64,000 bases of DNA from Ruegeria discodermiae (GTDB taxonomy: Bacteria > Pseudomonadota > Alphaproteobacteria > Rhodobacterales > Rhodobacteraceae). The DNA is taken from positions 62,001 through 126,000 of the forward strand of contig NZ_JAVAMO010000004.1 of the NCBI RefSeq assembly GCF_030758345.1, in the 5' to 3' direction. The position numbers were made by a program, and so were the translations under genes. Under the pieces are notes generated by a model that ran no database searches, was not told the origin of the DNA, and was given only the letters and a program-made list of their open reading frames with translations. Positions 26,028 to 34,517 of the stretch are shown here, piece by piece; position 1 is the first letter of the stretch, and each line of letters begins with the position of its first letter.

Positions 26028-26341
26028 GCATTTTGCACGACCTAGCTGCCACAATCGCGGCGCGCAAAACCGCGGATCCCGACAGCAGCTGGACGGCCAG
26101 GCTTTTGGCCAAGGGACCCGAGAAATGCGCCGAAAAGTTCGGTGAAGAAGCGGTCGAGGCTATCATCGAAGCGGTCAAAGGGGACCGCGACGCGCTGACT
26201 ACTGAGGCGGCAGATGTGCTCTATCACCTACTGGTCATGCTGGAAGCGCGGGATGTATCGCTTGAGGCGGTGCTGGACGAGCTGGCGCGGCGTCAAAACA
26301 TGAGCGGTCTTGCCGAAAAAGCCACACGATCCGGCGATTGA
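26024..26341 (+). CDS. hisE: Phosphoribosyl-ATP diphosphatase HisE
   Basis: HisE hydrolyses phosphoribosyl-ATP to phosphoribosyl-AMP in the second histidine step. The 105-residue all-helical protein has the MazG-like metal motif [14 protein letters not shown] followed by [13 protein letters not shown]. HisI is not fused to it, which is usual in Rhodobacteraceae. It is coupled to hisF by an ATGA overlap. Confidence 0.96.
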   Translation: MSILHDLAATIAARKTADPDSSWTARLLAKGPEKCAEKFGEEAVEAIIEAVKGDRDALTTEAADVLYHLLVMLEARDVSLEAVLDELARRQNMSGLAEKATRSGD

Positions 26342-26408
26342 ATTGCAACCCACTGCCGAACACGGCAGGAAGCGGGTAAATTCACCGCGATTCACACGGG
26401 ATGACGTC

Positions 26409-26969
26409 ATGATACGAGTGTTCAAGTCCGCCTTGGCCCTGTTGGTAGTGGCTCTGATCAGCGCCTGTACCCATCAGCCCATCACCGTGGACCGCGCTGA
26501 TGTCGACCTGCTGGCGCAGGAGATTCGCTCGCTCGGCCCTGAGGTCAATCCCGAAGAAGCAGAGCGCGCCGCGCGTATTGCCTATGGCTATTCCGCCCAA
26601 TTGGCGCAGGAATATGACATCACCGATCCGCCGATTGTTCATAACGCCAAGGTCAATTCCGGCCTCAAGGAGCGCGGCTTGTGTTACCAATGGGCCGAGG
26701 ATATCGAAGCGCGGCTCAAGCAGGAGAATTTTCAGACCCTGACCATGCACCGCGCCATTGCCGAACCGCGCAACGGGTTTCGGGTCGATCACAGCACCGC
26801 CATCATCAGCAGGAAGGGCGACGGGTTTAAGGACGGAATCGTTCTCGACCCCTGGCGCGGGGCCGGTGAGTTGCACTGGATGCCAACCCTTGAAGATGCC
26901 CGCTATGACTGGGAGGCGCGCCTGGAAGTGCTGGAAAGAAGGCGCCGCCGCTTAGAAGCCAGAAACTGA
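26409..26969 (+). CDS. Predicted lipoprotein of unknown function
   Basis: 186-residue protein with a lipobox (VVALISAC, modified Cys at about residue 20) after a short basic start, so it should be anchored in a membrane facing the periplasm. The rest is soluble, with a charged C-terminal helix (EVLERRRRRLEARN). Recognisable strings such as RGLCYQWAEDIEARL and LDPWRGAGELHW suggest a conserved alphaproteobacterial domain, but I cannot name it. The ATG at 26409 was chosen because it starts the signal peptide. Confidence 0.75.
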   Translation: MIRVFKSALALLVVALISACTHQPITVDRADVDLLAQEIRSLGPEVNPEEAERAARIAYGYSAQLAQEYDITDPPIVHNAKVNSGLKERGLCYQWAEDIEARLKQENFQTLTMHRAIAEPRNGFRVDHSTAIISRKGDGFKDGIVLDPWRGAGELHWMPTLEDARYDWEARLEVLERRRRRLEARN

Positions 26970-27147
26970 GTCTTCCGAATAGCGGCCATGTGCTGATAAG
27001 TTCGGACAAAAGCCGGGGCACCGTCCGCACAAAGTCTTCATTGGTCATATCTGAGTCGCATTGTCCGCAGGCCGGTATGAGCCCGGTGTAGCAAGGAGTG
27101 CCGACTTCCGATTTTCCACACCAACGAAAACCTTTCTGCATTCATCA

Positions 27148-27867
27148 TCAAGTTCTCACGTCACCCGCAAAACGCGCAGCGTTTTCTTTCGCAAATGCAG
27201 TGGCGTCAGCGTCGACATCCCAAAACTGCGGATTGGCTTTAGGAATGGATAACGCCTTTTGCACGGCCGGGCGGGCGTTGATCCGTTCGAACCAAGCCTG
27301 CAAATGCGGCAAGCCGTCTACGCTTGCGCGAGCCCAGACATAGGCGCGTGCCCAGGGATAGGTCATCATATCCGCGATAGTGTACTCATCCGCCGCAAGC
27401 CAATCGCGACCGTCGAGACGCGTGTCCAAAACCTCAAGCAACCGGCGCGATTCATCCACGTATCGCTTTATCGAAAACGGCTCCTCATGCCCGTTGGGCG
27501 CAGCGATGTGTTGGAAGTACATGGCCTGTCCCATCATCGGGCCAACGTGACCCACTTGGAAAAACATCCATTGCATGACCTCAGAGCGCTTCAGCGGATC
27601 ATCCGGAAGAAACTTGCCGTATTTCTCCGCCAAATGCCAAAGAATGGCACCGCTTTCGAAGATGGCGCGATCCTCGTCACGGTCGACGATCGTCGGGATT
27701 TTTCCGTTTGGGTTAAGCCGCAGATAGTCAGGTGCTTTCTGTTCCTGCTTCGAGAAATCCACGGCGGTAACGTCGTAAGGCACGCCGGCTTCTTCCAGGA
27801 AAATGACCGGTTTATAGCCGTTCATTGTTGCGGCGGTGTAGAGGTGAATTGCGGGTTGGGCCATCAT
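27148..27867 (-). CDS. Glutathione S-transferase family protein
   Basis: 239-residue cytoplasmic protein. The thioredoxin-like N-terminal domain (residues 1-85) has the GST pattern, with KIPTIVD giving the cis-Pro and DRAIFESGAILWHLAEKYG giving the Glu-Ser glutathione site. An all-helical C-terminal domain has DWLAADEYTIADMMTYPW. It resembles the YfcG/YghU nu-class GSTs. I used the ATG at 27867, preceded by GGAG 5 bases away. It is divergently paired with the HxlR regulator at 27980, which probably controls it. Confidence 0.9.
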   Translation of the reverse strand: MMAQPAIHLYTAATMNGYKPVIFLEEAGVPYDVTAVDFSKQEQKAPDYLRLNPNGKIPTIVDRDEDRAIFESGAILWHLAEKYGKFLPDDPLKRSEVMQWMFFQVGHVGPMMGQAMYFQHIAAPNGHEEPFSIKRYVDESRRLLEVLDTRLDGRDWLAADEYTIADMMTYPWARAYVWARASVDGLPHLQAWFERINARPAVQKALSIPKANPQFWDVDADATAFAKENAARFAGDVRT

Positions 27868-27933
27868 CAATCTCCGATCAGGGGTCACAAGCGTCGAGAC
27901 CAGACCAAAGCTGCGCACAAAGCGAAGAAATTC

Positions 27934-27953
27934 AACTAGTATACTTTTTGTAA
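27934..27953. promoter_or_regulatory. Candidate operator between gst and hxlR-type genes
   Basis: The 112-bp divergent gap contains AACTAGTATACTTTTTGTAA, with the palindrome AGTATACT at 27938-27945. A short AT-rich palindrome at this place is the usual arrangement for MarR/HxlR-type winged-helix regulators acting on the divergent gene. Confidence 0.4.
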
Positions 27954-27979
27954 CCTGCTCCAGCGAGGAGACAAGACCA

Positions 27980-28357
27980 ATGGATGCCCGCATAAGACAA
28001 GACCAAAATGGCCGCAAAACCGTCGACAACACATGCGTAACGCCCTGCGCGATAGAACGTGGCATGCGGATCATTGGTGGGAAATGGACCGGATCAATCC
28101 TGTGGCATCTCAAGGACGGCCCGGTGCGCTTCAACGACCTCTCGCGCATGATCGGCGGCGCCAGCAAGAAAATGATCACCGAACGGCTTCGCCAGTTAGA
28201 GGCGCAGGGACTGGTGCACCGGGAGGTCGCCAAAACGAAGCCGCTATCGGTGGTCTACGAAGTAACGGAATTCGGTCGAACGGCACTCGGTTTCCTCGAC
28301 GAGCTTCGCAGGTGGAGCGAAAATCTACCCATTGAGAAAGGTAACTCGGAACTCTGA
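27980..28357 (+). CDS. HxlR-family transcriptional regulator
   Basis: 125-residue winged-helix protein. It has the HxlR pattern CAIERGMRIIGGKWTGSILWHL, then RFNDLSRMIGGASKKMITERL as recognition helix, GLVHREV in the wing and the VYEVTEFGRTALGFLDEL dimer helix. The cysteines near residues 19 and 23 (NTCVTPC) may sense thiol or aldehyde stress, as in other HxlR members. It is transcribed away from the GST gene. Confidence 0.9.
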   Translation: MDARIRQDQNGRKTVDNTCVTPCAIERGMRIIGGKWTGSILWHLKDGPVRFNDLSRMIGGASKKMITERLRQLEAQGLVHREVAKTKPLSVVYEVTEFGRTALGFLDELRRWSENLPIEKGNSEL

Positions 28358-28459
28358 ACGGTTTTTGATGCCAATCTGAAGCTGACATTTGTGTTCGGAA
28401 CGTGAAGAATCGCTCGGTGTCCACAAAGCGGACGCGCAGCATCAACACAAGCCGTTTGC

Positions 28460-28930
28460 TTATAGCTTGGACGAGATAATCCCGGTGGCGAATCCACCCA
28501 TGCGCAATTCGCCAAACAAGCGCTGGTATTCGATCTTGGGGCAACGGTTCTGGATCACATCGATGCCTCTCGCCTGGGCGCGCGCAGCAGCCTCTGCATG
28601 TTGGACGCCGATCTGCATCCAGATGGTGCGCAGTTTGGGAAAGACCTCGATTGCCTCATCAACGATCGGCGGCACTGCTTCGGAGCGGCGGAAGATATCG
28701 ACCATATCGACCGGTTCGGAAATGTCGCCAAGCCCGGCGCGGACGGTCTCGCCAAACAGTTCTTTGCCCGCATGGCCGGGATTGACAGGGATCACCCGGA
28801 ACCCTTTCAGCCCCAAATAGCGGGCCACGTAGTAGCTGGGCCGCACCGGGTTCATCGACACGCCCACCACCGCGACCACCTTCGTGCGCTGAAGGATATC
28901 CTTGAGATATGCGTCATCATAGGTGCTCAT
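28460..28930 (-). CDS. CoA-binding domain protein (YccU-like)
   Basis: 156-residue Rossmann-fold protein of the CoA_binding_2 family: VVAVVGVSMNPVRPSYYVARYL, then VIPVNPGHAGKELFG, VDMVDIFRRSEAVPPIV, and the C-terminal CPKIEYQRL. Members bind CoA-type nucleotides, and no reaction is established. The start ATG at 28930 gives the usual N-terminus. An intrinsic terminator for an upstream minus-strand transcript lies in the gap before it. Confidence 0.88.
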   Translation of the reverse strand: MSTYDDAYLKDILQRTKVVAVVGVSMNPVRPSYYVARYLGLKGFRVIPVNPGHAGKELFGETVRAGLGDISEPVDMVDIFRRSEAVPPIVDEAIEVFPKLRTIWMQIGVQHAEAAARAQARGIDVIQNRCPKIEYQRLFGELRMGGFATGIISSKL

Positions 28931-28958
28931 AAAGCTCCTTAACCCGTCCCGCCCAAAG

Positions 28959-28986
28959 AAAAAAGCGCCCAGGAAATCCTGGGCGC
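28959..28986 (-). terminator. Intrinsic terminator downstream of the YHS-protein gene
   Basis: Stem GCGCCCAGG / CCTGGGCGC with a 4-nt loop (28965-28986), followed on the minus strand by TTTTTTCTTT. It can end transcription from the YHS gene (stop at 29131) before the CoA-binding protein gene. Confidence 0.8.
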
Positions 28987-29130
28987 AAGGTATGGAACGA
29001 GGGACAGTGAAATGACGCGCGGAAGTTCCTGTCCGCGGTCACAATGTGAGGTATGTGTAGCCCCGCGAAATAAAAGAGGGAGATGCCATTTTCGTGACAG
29101 CGCGTGGGTCAACTGGCGGATTTCCGCCGA

Positions 29131-29577
29131 TCAGCCGTAAAGGACCGAAGGCCAGTTTGCCTCGGCCCGTACGATATTGGCCTCGGGATCGCGCATCCAC
29201 TCCCGATCCACGGCGTTTGAATGAATCAGATAGAGTTTGTCATTCACGATATGCCAGATCTTTGGATCGGTCGTGGTCAGAAAGCCCTGCGAGACAGCGT
29301 AAGCGCAATAGCCGCCAAATTGCGGAGCATAGGCGCGTGGATTGGCCTCGAAAGCCTCGCGATTGGCATGGCTGGCAAACCGCCAGATCGCATGCTTCCA
29401 CATCAGCGCATTTTCGGGATGGCCCGCAATAGGCCCGCCACTGGTGAAATAGGACACCGTGTCAAAGCCCGATATTGCTGCGCCCTGATCCGAAAAGATC
29501 ATAGGCGAGGCAGCGCGCGCTGCAGGGGCAAGAACGAAGGCTCCCAACCCGGCTAGGATAGTGCGTCTGGTTGGCAT
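29131..29577 (-). CDS. YHS-domain exported protein (Tat-type signal)
   Basis: 148-residue protein with an Arg-Arg signal sequence (PTRRTILAGLGAFVLAPAAR), so it is probably exported folded. The YHS-like domain follows: SDQGAAISGFDTVSYFTSG, GHPENALMWKHAIWRFASHANREAFEANP, YAPQFGGYCAYAVSQG. The family is thought to bind metal. I chose the ATG at 29577 because it places the twin arginine at residues 4-5. A start five codons earlier is possible. Confidence 0.85.
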   Translation of the reverse strand: MPTRRTILAGLGAFVLAPAARAASPMIFSDQGAAISGFDTVSYFTSGGPIAGHPENALMWKHAIWRFASHANREAFEANPRAYAPQFGGYCAYAVSQGFLTTTDPKIWHIVNDKLYLIHSNAVDREWMRDPEANIVRAEANWPSVLYG

Positions 29578-29679
29578 TCCGGCATGAATCATAGTTGCGA
29601 TTGGGCTAAAATGCCCGCTTCGCCACAATTATTAAAGCCCGGTTACGGGGATGTGATTTGGATGTGTTCGACTCCAGCG

Positions 29680-29970
29680 TCAGTCGAAGACGTCTTCGAC
29701 CACGTCCCAGGCCTCTTCCAGGACCCGCGAGAATAGCGATTTGCGCTTCTTGACCTTTCGCTGCACCTTCTTGCGCCGATCTGAGGGGATGCTGGCGGTC
29801 GACACGCTTTTTTTCTGACTCTTTTGCCGGTTACACGGCAGCATTTTCAGGTCATGCAGCGGCGCGCCGCAGGCTGAACAACTCAACTCGTGCCGATCCT
29901 GCCCTCTCAGGACCAGCGCAGCCCGGGTGCCGCAATAGCAGCAAGTGGCGATTTTCTGCGGACTTGAAAT
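29680..29970 (-). CDS. Zinc-ribbon protein with apparent ATT start, coupled to rlmB
   Basis: The frame encodes a CxxC-CxxC zinc ribbon (Cys10, 13, 31 and 34 from the ATT), followed by a Lys/Arg-rich middle and the acidic tail LEEAWDVVEDVFD. Between the first cysteine and the upstream TAG there is no ATG, GTG or TTG. The codon five bases after a perfect AGGAGG is ATT (29970-29968), so I start there (96 residues). A GTG/ATG-only rule would start at 29886 and destroy the ribbon. The upstream TAG is the rlmB stop itself and is in the same frame, so a readthrough fusion is the alternative. Function unknown. Confidence 0.7.
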   Translation of the reverse strand: MSSPQKIATCCYCGTRAALVLRGQDRHELSCSACGAPLHDLKMLPCNRQKSQKKSVSTASIPSDRRKKVQRKVKKRKSLFSRVLEEAWDVVEDVFD

Positions 29971-29979
29971 GGCTGCCTC

Positions 29980-30756
29980 CTATCGTGGTTGAGAGGCAAA
30001 TAGGGCGATCGCCGCCGCATTTGAGACGTTGAGCGAGCCAAAACCGCCCGCCGCGTCGATTTTGACCAGCTTGTCGACCGTTTCTTTCGTCTTTTGCCGC
30101 AACCCCGGCCCCTCGGCCCCCAATACCAACGCCACCGGCTGTGCCTTTTGATCGCCAAGAGACTGTTCTATGGTCTCCTCAGCCTCTCCATCCAGCCCCA
30201 GCACCAGAAAGCCCATGCCCTGTAATTCGGTGATGGCATCGGCCAGATTTCGGACCCGCAGATAAGGCTGGCGTTCCAGCGCGCCACTGGCGGTTTTGGC
30301 CAGCGCGCCGGTTTCGGGCGCTGAATGATGCCTTGTCCCGACCACAGCACTGGCGCCCAGCACCTCGGCCGAGCGCAGGATCGCGCCCACGTTGTGAGGG
30401 TCCGTGACCCGGTCCAGCAGGATCACTCGCGGGTTTTCAGCCCCGATGCAGTTTTCCGCCAGCCCCCCCCAGTTCAGCGGCCGCACCTCTAGCGCCGCCC
30501 CCTGATGGACCGAGCCGGGATCAATGGGCGCGCTGAACTTGCGCGGGTCGACGATCTCGGGCTCAATCCCACCCTCGGCAATCGCCTCGAGCAGCTTGTC
30601 GCGCGCGTTGAGCGTCACCAGCAGGCGCAGTTTCTGCCGCGCCGGGTTGCGCAGCGCATCGCGCACCGCATGCAAACCGAAGAGCCACACGGTCTCACTG
30701 CCAGCCGCTTTGCGCGCCTGCTCTTTCTCAACGACCCATTTGGGTTTCTTGGCCAT
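29980..30756 (-). CDS. rlmB: 23S rRNA 2'-O-ribose methyltransferase, RlmB/TrmH family
   Basis: SPOUT methyltransferase that probably modifies G2251 of 23S rRNA. The 258-residue protein has an N-terminal SpoU substrate-binding domain (VWLFGLHAVRDALRNPAR) and the three knot motifs: LLDRVTDPHNVGAILRSAE, VALVLGAEGPGLRQ and GSLNVSNAAAIALF. The ATG at 30756 was chosen because homology begins there (MAKKPKWVVEK). Its TAG stop lies inside the ribosome site of the following zinc-ribbon frame. Confidence 0.93.
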   Translation of the reverse strand: MAKKPKWVVEKEQARKAAGSETVWLFGLHAVRDALRNPARQKLRLLVTLNARDKLLEAIAEGGIEPEIVDPRKFSAPIDPGSVHQGAALEVRPLNWGGLAENCIGAENPRVILLDRVTDPHNVGAILRSAEVLGASAVVGTRHHSAPETGALAKTASGALERQPYLRVRNLADAITELQGMGFLVLGLDGEAEETIEQSLGDQKAQPVALVLGAEGPGLRQKTKETVDKLVKIDAAGGFGSLNVSNAAAIALFASQPR

Positions 30757-30973
30757 GTCACGCCCATCCGCATTGTGATCCGGCGCAGATAGCAGATGTG
30801 CGGGCGCTGGGAAACAGGCTCTTCCAGACTGGTTCGCCAACCGGCTTCAGGCATGAGTTTTCGCCGCAAAACCAGGTGCGCAGAACCAACGCGGCGGCGG
30901 CATTGAGAGCATCGCAAATTCGTCATTTTCCGGTTGACGGCTTCTGCCCGCTTGTCTATCTCCCCTGCTTGTT

Positions 30974-31057
30974 GGGCGACAGGCCGCAAGGTGTGGCAGG
31001 GGACTGTAACTCCCTCGCGGAGACGCACGCCTGGTTCGATTCCAGGGTCGCCCACCA
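30974..31057 (+). tRNA. tRNA-Tyr(GTA)
   Basis: 84-nt class II tRNA with encoded CCA: acceptor GGGCGAC/GTCGCCC, anticodon GTA in CTGTAAC, a long variable arm (CTCGCGGAGACGCA region) and T arm CCTGGTTCGATTCCAGG. Its 3' end is the integration site of the adjacent element. The element's first 18 bases restore the tRNA end, so the gene stays functional. Confidence 0.96.
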
Positions 31058-31064
31058 TTCCTCA
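31040..31064 (+). repeat. attL core repeat (tRNA-Tyr 3' end)
   Basis: The 25-bp core begins TTCCAGGGTCGCCCACCA inside the T arm and continues 7 bases beyond the CCA. It is identical to 40772-40796. Similarity between the two sites continues for a further 118 bp at roughly 90 percent identity. Confidence 0.88.
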
Positions 31065-31123
31065 CAAGATCAAGCGCTTAGACCGCAATGCCTCCCGGTG
31101 CGACACATTGGTGAGACACAACA

Positions 31124-32737
31124 ATGCGTTTGGCATCCTATCTCTTCACGTCCCGACACGGTGTTTTCTACTTCCGTTGGCCCATTCCGGCAGAGCTTCA
31201 CCCACAGCGCCGGAGAAGCGACATAAAGGTGTCGCTGGGCACCAGATCACCCAGCACCGCCCAGCGCCTCTCACGCGTGCTCGCCGTGGCTGGACAATCT
31301 ACGGCAATGGCGGCATCTACCCGCCGCATGCGATATGATGAAATCCGCGCCCATGTCCGCGAGCACTTCCAAGATCTGCTGACGAAGTTCAGAGAGCGCA
31401 CTGCTGAGACTGGACCGGTCGATGGTGTCGGGCTGGATGCGCTGAGGGCCGCTGAAACCATCTCCGGCGATGATCCTGAGTGGTGGGCTGACATATTCAC
31501 AGAAGGCGGCCAGAATGGCTTCCTGCGGTCTTTCTGTGCACGTCGCGGCATTCAAGAGGCCGACCTTACACGAGGCGACAAAGACCACCTGTTGGATGAA
31601 CTCAGGAAGGGCCACAACGCCTATGCCAAAGCCGCCATTGCGCACAACGCAAGCCTTGATAGCCTAGACCTAGAAACGCCAATGAGCGCGCCCCTGCGAG
31701 CCGACCAGCCCAGAGTTGAAGTTGCGGTCTTTAAGGATGTCGTCGCCAAGTATTTCAATGAAATGACACGCGCAGAGGCGCACGCCGCCAAGACCGAAAG
31801 CGAGAAGCGCGATGCGCTCGGCCTACTCGGGCAGATCACGGACGACAAGCCGCCAGCCCTTATGACCAAGGCCGATGCGCAGAAGGTGAAAGACGTTCTG
31901 TTGCGGCTTCCCAAGAACCGGAACAAAGCTGCTCTGACCCGCGACCTGACCCTTGACGAGATGTTGGAACTTAAAGGTGTGGACATCATCTCGGCTCGTA
32001 CCGTCAATGCCTACATGAGTGCCATGCAGACCTTTTCAAAGTGGGCTGTGGACAATGGCTACGCCACGGAGAACTACTTTACAGGCATGCGCGTCAAGGT
32101 CTCCAAGAAGATAAACGACCAAAAGCGTGAAGCGTTCTCGACTGAGCAATTGCGCACTCTGTTCCACCATCTTACCGAGGACCCGGACGGACTGGTGCGC
32201 AAGGACGAACACAAGTGGGGCACGCTGATCGGTATGTTCTCGGGCATGCGTCTCAACGAGGTGGCTCAGCTTGAGGTCAAGGACATCAAACAGGTCGATG
32301 GCGTGTGGTGCATCGACGTGACCGAGGACGGCGACAACAACAAGCGCATTAAGAACGCTTCGTCCCAAAGACGAGTGCCGGTGCACCAACGCCTAATCGA
32401 CTGCGGCTTGCTGGAGTTTGTTGAAGCGCAACAGGACACTCGTCTATTCCCACGACTGACCTACTCTGCCCAAAACGGCTACGGTCGCAATATAGGAAGG
32501 TGGTTCAACGAGAAGCTGCTGCCCGCTCTGGACATGAAGCAACCGGGTCTTGTGTATCACAGCTTGCGACACTCAATGATTACCCGGCTGAACCAGTCCG
32601 ATGTGCAGGATACCCGCGTGAAGGCGATTGTCGGGCATTCTCAATCAGGCGTGACCTTCGATGTCTACTTCAAAGATGGGTTTAAGCCAGCGCAGTTGAA
32701 AGAGGCTATCGACCGGTTTGAATTTGGTACTGGATAG
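31124..32737 (+). CDS. Tyrosine recombinase (phage-type integrase)
   Basis: Integrase that recombines the element with the tRNA-Tyr site. The 537-residue protein has the N-terminal arm-binding region typical of Rhodobacteraceae island integrases (MRLASYLFTSRHGVFYFRWP), a SAM-like core-binding domain (about 200-325) and a catalytic domain with the full set: Arg376 (SGMRLNEV), His479-x-x-Arg482 (HSLRHSM), His505 (VGHSQ) and nucleophile Tyr515. It begins 67 bases after the tRNA. All active residues are present, so it may be functional. Confidence 0.93.
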   Translation: MRLASYLFTSRHGVFYFRWPIPAELHPQRRRSDIKVSLGTRSPSTAQRLSRVLAVAGQSTAMAASTRRMRYDEIRAHVREHFQDLLTKFRERTAETGPVDGVGLDALRAAETISGDDPEWWADIFTEGGQNGFLRSFCARRGIQEADLTRGDKDHLLDELRKGHNAYAKAAIAHNASLDSLDLETPMSAPLRADQPRVEVAVFKDVVAKYFNEMTRAEAHAAKTESEKRDALGLLGQITDDKPPALMTKADAQKVKDVLLRLPKNRNKAALTRDLTLDEMLELKGVDIISARTVNAYMSAMQTFSKWAVDNGYATENYFTGMRVKVSKKINDQKREAFSTEQLRTLFHHLTEDPDGLVRKDEHKWGTLIGMFSGMRLNEVAQLEVKDIKQVDGVWCIDVTEDGDNNKRIKNASSQRRVPVHQRLIDCGLLEFVEAQQDTRLFPRLTYSAQNGYGRNIGRWFNEKLLPALDMKQPGLVYHSLRHSMITRLNQSDVQDTRVKAIVGHSQSGVTFDVYFKDGFKPAQLKEAIDRFEFGTG

Positions 32738-32984
32738 CATCGTCGCGTGTCATGACTTCAGCGCCACACTGATCTAGCGTCCATATGTCATATTGACTTC
32801 TGAGAGATGGTGGAGCCTAAGGGAAACGCCGCCGAACGCCTAATGCACTGATGGTAAGCACTATTGTCGTGTGGTGGCTTGCTGTGTGTTTCACCCTAGT
32901 GTTAAACCCACTTTTAGACATGCCGCTCAGTTAGACAGTGTTCACTAGTAGTGGAGGGTTCGATCTCCGCTCTGCACTTCAGGC

Positions 32985-34010
32985 TTAGCAACCCCAGAAC
33001 AGCTTGTTTGCGAGAGTTGGAGCACGTCCTTCACGTATGCACGTAAGTTTGGCCTCCAATTCGTTGTCTAAATTCAACGGTTCCAGGTGTCGAACGCCAC
33101 CACCAGTACCGTCGTAGCTCCTCGCTACAAATATGCCGTCAAAAGCCAACACCGTACCATACTCTCCAGAACGGTATTGTTCTGCACGCAGGTGTCTTCG
33201 TCTTGGAAGATATATTGAGTAGGAGTAGGCCCAAAATTCTGGTAGTACCGCCATTATCTGGTAGCCCTCAGTCCAGATTTCTGGCGCATCCAGCCCCCAC
33301 CACTCTTTACGTTCTTCCATTCTGTAAGCTTCAAAAATTGCCCAACCATAAACATCGTCTGGGTTTGGTGAATAATTTGGGTTGACTACTAATTCGATGC
33401 CTCCGTCGTCTTTTTCATTCATCAAGAACTCCGGCTCGCGTTCGCTCATTTTTTCCCACGGTGGCTGTATCCAGTTATCAACATCGCCGTCCAAACGCGT
33501 CACTTCCCTTTGGCATTCACATGCGTTACAGTATCTTTCGATTTTTGCTTGCACATATACCGGACGCCCGTCCAATTCCTCTATTAAGTCCACGAAATCA
33601 GATAGTTGAGTTGCTTCATCAAAATAGACCCAAGGTGCGGTCAAGTCGTCATTGACGCCACAAAACAAGGACAGTTCAACTCGTTCCAAAGCTTGGTCCT
33701 CGCCAACGGCATGACCAATTATGCGATCACCAATGCGGCTTGCGAGCAGAATTGCAAAAGATAAGACTGCTAAAAGGATCAAGAATAGCGACAGTCCTCT
33801 AAGGCCGATGTTTACGTCTCTGCCTCCAGCAATCCCGCCTCTATCCGCTGTCACGTTTAAGTTGCCATTCGGTGGCTTGGCGGGCTTAGGAGAATAAAGG
33901 AGCTTTAGTACGGCCCAAAGCCCGGCGGCAATCGCGGCTATTCCACCAGCGATCCAGCTGATCGTGTCCTGATTGTTTGGCGAGGACAAGAACTCCCAAA
34001 TGCTCTCCAT
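32985..34010 (-). CDS. Two-helix membrane protein of unknown function
   Basis: About 341 residues from the ATG at 34010 (an in-frame TTG three codons earlier is weaker). Two membrane helices near the N-terminus (about 15-40 and 72-92) enclose a soluble linker with the Gly-rich string TADRGGIAGGRDVNIG. The remaining 240 residues form one aromatic- and acid-rich domain with a CNACEC cysteine cluster and the conserved-looking segments GYQIMAVLPEFWAYSYSIYL and GEYGTVLAFDGIF. I do not recognise the family. The linker resembles the G-rich IAxGxDVN segments seen in some predicted bacterial conflict proteins. That resemblance is from memory and weak. Confidence 0.7.
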   Translation of the reverse strand: MESIWEFLSSPNNQDTISWIAGGIAAIAAGLWAVLKLLYSPKPAKPPNGNLNVTADRGGIAGGRDVNIGLRGLSLFLILLAVLSFAILLASRIGDRIIGHAVGEDQALERVELSLFCGVNDDLTAPWVYFDEATQLSDFVDLIEELDGRPVYVQAKIERYCNACECQREVTRLDGDVDNWIQPPWEKMSEREPEFLMNEKDDGGIELVVNPNYSPNPDDVYGWAIFEAYRMEERKEWWGLDAPEIWTEGYQIMAVLPEFWAYSYSIYLPRRRHLRAEQYRSGEYGTVLAFDGIFVARSYDGTGGGVRHLEPLNLDNELEAKLTCIREGRAPTLANKLFWGC

Positions 34011-34245
34011 AATAATCAAACCACCAATCTAAACCTCTATTCACAAGCATAGTAGAACAGGATGCGACGAATTGTAGGGAAAGTTAATTCTTGACTGTCA
34101 AGCTGGATCGGTTTGGCAAACGTGCGTTGCAGTTAGCAACTTTCGGACCTTGAACAAAGAGAGCTTTCGGGTCGGAAAACGCTGTTCACGTTGACCCTGA
34201 GCAGCATTTGTCTCCGATCAAAGCAAAGCTGAAAGGAACCGCCCA

Positions 34246-34517
34246 ATGTCCCTTCTCTCAATACTCTTCGGAGGCGGCAAAAAGTCCGAGCTCGAGCCGG
34301 TCGCGTACAAAGGACTTGAAATCTGCCCCGACCCAATCGCCGAAGGTGGCAAGTACTGACTTTCGGCCCGAAAAAAACCATCGACGGAGATCGCAAGATC
34401 CATGCAGTGATCTGGGCGGATGTCCTTGAAAGCCGAGATCAGGCTGAAAGCCTTAGCATCGCAAAGGCTAAAAATGAAGCACGGCGAAAGCATAACCAGT
34501 TGGCGCAATCTGACTGA
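34246..34517 (+). pseudogene. HlyU-like gene, frameshifted
   Basis: A start with a ribosome site (AAAGGAA) gives MSLLSILFGGGKKSELEPVA then YKGLEICPDPIAEGGKY before a TGA. Shifting frame near 34360 continues as GPKKTIDGDRKIHAVIWADV and LESRDQAESLSIAKAKNEA to a stop at 34517. This pattern, with the FGGG start, YKGxEIxPxPxxEGGxY and KTIDGxxKxHxxIxAD, matches the small HlyU family (PF10115) found in Rhodobacteraceae. At least one frameshift makes it inactive. Confidence 0.65.
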
